Origin: Lelliottia sp. WAP21
GTDB taxonomy: Bacteria > Pseudomonadota > Gammaproteobacteria > Enterobacterales > Enterobacteriaceae
Length of the DNA: 64,000 nt
Assembly: GCF_020532665.2 (NCBI RefSeq)
Contig: NZ_JAIWPG020000002.1
Location: forward strand, 310,001 to 374,000
Direction: 5' to 3'
The notes beneath the pieces were generated by a model, which saw only the letters and a list, made by a program, of their open reading frames with translations, did no database searches and was not told the origin of the DNA. Both the position numbers and the translations under genes were made by a program. Below, piece by piece: positions 61,315-64,000 of the stretch (the first letter of the stretch is position 1; each line of letters starts with the position of its first letter).

Positions 61315-62243
61315 TGGTGGTGATGATGTGCATGGCCGGTCTGCGTCTCATTGAGATGACATTCCGGCCCGTTACAGTGCTGATACTCCATCTGGATCGT
61401 CGCATGACCAATCTCATAATGATGTTCGAGGAAGTGCTGGATTCGGCCCAGAAGCGCGTCATGGTCGTGCGGCGGAACCACCTGTACATGGAGCGTCATG
61501 ACCGGTTTTTCGCCCACTTGCCAGACATGAACGTGGTGCACATTACGCACTTCCGGTACGGAACGACACAGATCGCGTTTGAGCTGTGCAATATCCAGCG
61601 AAACCGGTGCCCCCTCCAGTAATTCGTTCACACTCTCTTTTAACAGCTGCCAGGCACTGCGCAACACCAGGCAGGAAACCAGCACCGACAGAATCGGATC
61701 GACGGGCGTCCAGCCGGTATAGAGGATGACCAGTGCCGCAACAATCGCGCCGACAGAACCTAACAGATCCCCCAGCACGTGCAGCGCCGCGGCACGAACA
61801 TTCAGGTTTTGTTCCGCACTGCCGCGATGCAGTATCCAGAATGACAAAATATTCGCGACCAGCCCTGCGACAGCGATAGCCATCATCGTCGCCCCGGCGA
61901 TAGGCTGGGGATGTCTGAATCGCTGAAACGCTTCCCAGACAATCAAAATCGTGATCACCACCAGGGCGATAGCATTCACGAAGGCAGCAAGGGTCGTCAG
62001 CCTGAGCCAGCCAAAGGTATGGCGCGTATTCGGCGGACGGCGTGCAAAATGCACAGCCATCAGGGCGAAGAGGAGCGCTGCCGCATCCGTCAGCATATGA
62101 CCGGCGTCAGCCAGAAGGGCCAGCGAACCGGACACCAGCCCGCCAATGACCTCGATAACCATAAAGATGGCAGTGACGCCAAAAGCCAGCAACAGACGCT
62201 TAGCGTTGTCGTCGCCAGAAGTGGATGAGTGTGAATGCGCCAT
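61311..62243 (-). CDS. zitB: Zinc/cadmium efflux protein ZitB (CDF family)
   Basis: 310 residues versus 313 in E. coli. Six membrane helices with the CDF metal sites ([15 protein letters not shown] and [14 protein letters not shown]), a cytoplasmic C-terminal domain, and His-rich N- and C-termini (ending in HHHHH). Exports Zn2+ in exchange for protons. ATG 62243 chosen by homology. An upstream start adds 18 unconserved residues. Confidence 0.96.
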   Translation of the reverse strand: MAHSHSSTSGDDNAKRLLLAFGVTAIFMVIEVIGGLVSGSLALLADAGHMLTDAAALLFALMAVHFARRPPNTRHTFGWLRLTTLAAFVNAIALVVITILIVWEAFQRFRHPQPIAGATMMAIAVAGLVANILSFWILHRGSAEQNLNVRAAALHVLGDLLGSVGAIVAALVILYTGWTPVDPILSVLVSCLVLRSAWQLLKESVNELLEGAPVSLDIAQLKRDLCRSVPEVRNVHHVHVWQVGEKPVMTLHVQVVPPHDHDALLGRIQHFLEHHYEIGHATIQMEYQHCNGPECHLNETQTGHAHHHHH

Positions 62244-62297
62244 GGGGGGTGTTTGCTCCTTTATCCCTTTGAGCCTGGATTCTTTAACATTTTGCAC

Positions 62298-62325
62298 AAA
62301 AAAGAAAGGAGAGCTTTCGCTCTCC
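62298..62325 (-). terminator. ybgS terminator
   Basis: On the minus strand GGAGAGC, GAAA, GCTCTCC, then TTTCTTTTTT. 26 bp after the ybgS stop and 55 bp upstream of zitB, which separates the two leftward genes. Confidence 0.92.
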
Positions 62326-62350
62326 TTCTTGTTTCAGACATCAGCCGTTA

Positions 62351-62731
62351 TTACTGGGTCGTGCCGTCGGTTTTAGTATCGGCATCATTACCCACTTTGC
62401 TGCTGGTGTCCGGACATTTGCCGTCTTTACACATTGAGTTTTTATGCATATCGTCCTTGGTCATATTGTCATGATTCATGGTGCCGGAATCCGTCCCGTC
62501 CGGGTGAAGCATCTTGCCACCCGTGTTTGTGCTGCCATTATTAATGTCGTTATTACTCACGCCATTTGGGGCAATATTCTGCTTCGCATCAGGGGCGACC
62601 TGGCCTGCTTCAGCGGCTGCGTTTGCCTGACCTGTACCATCTGATGAGCCCGTTTCTGCAGCGAGTGCTGCGCCGCTGGCCATGGTGAGTGTCGCTGTCA
62701 GGAAAAGGGTCGCGAGTTTAGTCATTTTCAT
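62351..62731 (-). CDS. ybgS: YbgS-like small periplasmic protein
   Basis: 126 residues, exactly the E. coli YbgS length. Signal peptide cleaved after ALAA (about residue 24); the mature part is Asn/Asp/Gly/Thr-rich and low-complexity with one CKDGKCPD loop, ending DTKTDGTTQ. Function unknown. Start at ATG 62731 ([10 protein letters not shown]). Divergent from aroG across 304 bp. Confidence 0.92.
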   Translation of the reverse strand: MKMTKLATLFLTATLTMASGAALAAETGSSDGTGQANAAAEAGQVAPDAKQNIAPNGVSNNDINNGSTNTGGKMLHPDGTDSGTMNHDNMTKDDMHKNSMCKDGKCPDTSSKVGNDADTKTDGTTQ

Positions 62732-62947
62732 TATGCTGCTCCTGTTTCGGTCGTTATTTGCTGGATAACTTTCCAACAGTGCACGTCATTGAGTGGTCAA
62801 AGATTCCGCCATAAGTTGCTGTGACAGGATGGAATCATGTCTAAAGAATGAAAATCAGTCGTTACAGTTAAAAAGTTTAGAGTAGATCTCGTTTTTCGCT
62901 ACATTGTGGCGTTTTTTAATCTATTTCCAGGAATTATCCGTGCGAAG

Positions 62948-62965
62948 TGTAAAAGCCCGTTTACA
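62948..62965. promoter_or_regulatory. TyrR box upstream of aroG
   Basis: TGTAAA-N6-TTTACA is a perfect TyrR strong-box match, and the palindrome extends to 11-bp perfect arms (CGAAGTGTAAA / TTTACACTTCG, 62943-62970). It lies about 70 bp before aroG, where phenylalanine-bound TyrR represses. The rest of 62732-63035 should contain the divergent ybgS promoter; nothing else is assigned. Confidence 0.9.
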
Positions 62966-63035
62966 CTTCGTGAATGACGAGATAGATTGGAGGGATTGCA
63001 TTCATGATGAAAGATATGGCAGAGCTGGAAAGAAA

Positions 63036-64000
63036 ATGAATTATCAGAACGACGATTTACGCATTAAAGAGATCAATGAGTTATTACCTCCCGTCGCACT
63101 CCTTGAAAAATTCCCTGCTACTGAAAATGCCGCGAATACGGTTTCTCATGCCCGCAAAGCGATCCATAAGATCCTTAAAGGCAGCGACGATCGTCTTCTG
63201 GTGGTCATTGGCCCTTGTTCAATTCACGATCCTGCTGCGGCAAAAGAGTACGCCGCTCGTCTGCTGACGCTGCGCGAAGCACTGAAAGATGAGCTGGAAA
63301 TTGTCATGCGCGTCTATTTTGAGAAACCGCGTACGACAGTGGGCTGGAAAGGGCTGATTAACGATCCTCATATGGATAACAGCTTCCAGATTAACGACGG
63401 TCTACGCATTGCGCGAAAACTGCTCCTTGAAATCAACGACAGCGGATTACCGGCTGCGGGTGAGTTTCTGGATATGATTACGCCGCAGTATCTGGCCGAT
63501 TTAATGAGCTGGGGCGCAATTGGTGCCCGGACGACGGAGTCACAGGTTCACCGTGAGCTGGCTTCCGGTTTGTCCTGTCCGGTCGGATTTAAGAACGGCA
63601 CCGACGGGACTATCAAAGTGGCTATTGATGCCATCAACGCTGCCGGGGCTCCGCACTGCTTCCTCTCTGTCACCAAGTGGGGACATTCTGCCATCGTCAA
63701 CACCAGCGGAAATGGCGACTGCCATATCATCCTGCGCGGCGGTAAAGAACCCAATTACAGCGCACAGCATGTGGCTGAGGTGAAGGCCGGGCTGGAAAAA
63801 GCAGGTCTGACGTCTAACGTGATGATCGATTTTAGCCACGCGAACTCCAGTAAGCAGTTCAAAAAGCAGATGGACGTGGGTACCGACGTTTGTCAGCAGA
63901 TTGCTAACGGTGAAAAAGCGATTATCGGGGTGATGATTGAAAGCCATCTGGTGGAAGGGAATCAGAATCTTGAAGGCAGTGAACCGCTTGTTTACGGTAA
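63036..64000 (+). CDS. aroG: Phe-sensitive DAHP synthase, 3' end cut by window edge
   Basis: 321 of about 350 codons are present. First enzyme of the shikimate pathway, condensing phosphoenolpyruvate and erythrose-4-phosphate. Conserved VIGPCSIHDP (metal Cys), EKPRTTVGWKG and FKNGTDG blocks and the DFSHANSSK His are visible. Start at ATG 63036 (MNYQNDDLRIKEI). TyrR box upstream; Phe inhibits the E. coli enzyme allosterically. Confidence 0.97.
   Translation, partial: MNYQNDDLRIKEINELLPPVALLEKFPATENAANTVSHARKAIHKILKGSDDRLLVVIGPCSIHDPAAAKEYAARLLTLREALKDELEIVMRVYFEKPRTTVGWKGLINDPHMDNSFQINDGLRIARKLLLEINDSGLPAAGEFLDMITPQYLADLMSWGAIGARTTESQVHRELASGLSCPVGFKNGTDGTIKVAIDAINAAGAPHCFLSVTKWGHSAIVNTSGNGDCHIILRGGKEPNYSAQHVAEVKAGLEKAGLTSNVMIDFSHANSSKQFKKQMDVGTDVCQQIANGEKAIIGVMIESHLVEGNQNLEGSEPLVYG

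Overview
The window is a chromosomal segment of a member of the Enterobacteriaceae. Almost every protein matches its Escherichia coli K-12 counterpart closely, and gene order follows the E. coli glnS-to-aroG interval. Local differences (pcp and a DUF969/DUF979 permease next to pxp, no ybgA or rhs material, an added LacI/ADP-ribosylglycohydrolase locus, and CCCTCTCCC-type palindromes) point to an Enterobacter-like genus. I cannot name the species from sequence alone.

Layout. 1-2932: an accessory leftward pair, a LacI-type regulator and an ADP-ribosylglycohydrolase that runs off the left edge. 3457-5229: chitoporin operon chiPQ. 5386-8002: leftward genes ybfF, ybfE, fldA, uof-fur. 8186-10394: seqA-pgm. 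10484-14353: potE, speF and the speFL leader peptide. 14633-22419: kdpFABCDE potassium-uptake and sensing operon. 22726-23435: ybfA and a structured leader with an unrecognised 35-codon ORF. 23537-31242: phr, ybgI, the pxpBCA 5-oxoprolinase genes, a DUF969/DUF979 permease pair, pcp, nei. 31238-31517: a triplicated terminator/palindrome module. 31533-43410: TCA cycle genes gltA, sdhCDAB, sucABCD. 43493-48953: mngR, mngAB for 2-O-mannosyl-glycerate. 49635-52776: cydABX-ybgE, cytochrome bd. 52925-58549: ybgC-tolQRA-tolB-pal-cpoB. 58712-59288: five tRNA genes (Lys, Val, Lys, Lys, Lys). 59529-62731: nadA-pnuC, zitB, ybgS. 63036-64000: aroG, cut at the right edge.

Functional logic. Most of the window is core metabolism and envelope maintenance with recognisable control sites: a ChiX pairing site on chiP, a leader ORF coupled to fur, an ornithine-sensing leader before speF, a KdpE-like box before kdpF, CRP-like and promoter elements before sdhC, a MngR-like operator region, a perfect FNR palindrome before cydA, a NadR-like box before nadA and a perfect TyrR box before aroG. 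The pxpBCA / DUF969-DUF979 / pcp block looks like a pyroglutamate unit: pcp releases 5-oxoproline from peptides, the permease pair is thought to move it, and PxpABC opens it to glutamate.

The least explained parts are the ADP-ribosylglycohydrolase/LacI locus with its palindromic operator candidates (1-3200), the structured small-ORF transcript at about 23090-23435, the three 96-bp terminator modules between nei and gltA, and a 180-bp imperfect inverted-repeat element between sdhB and sucA. I found no CRISPR array, insertion sequence, phage, or clearly new defence or biosynthetic system.
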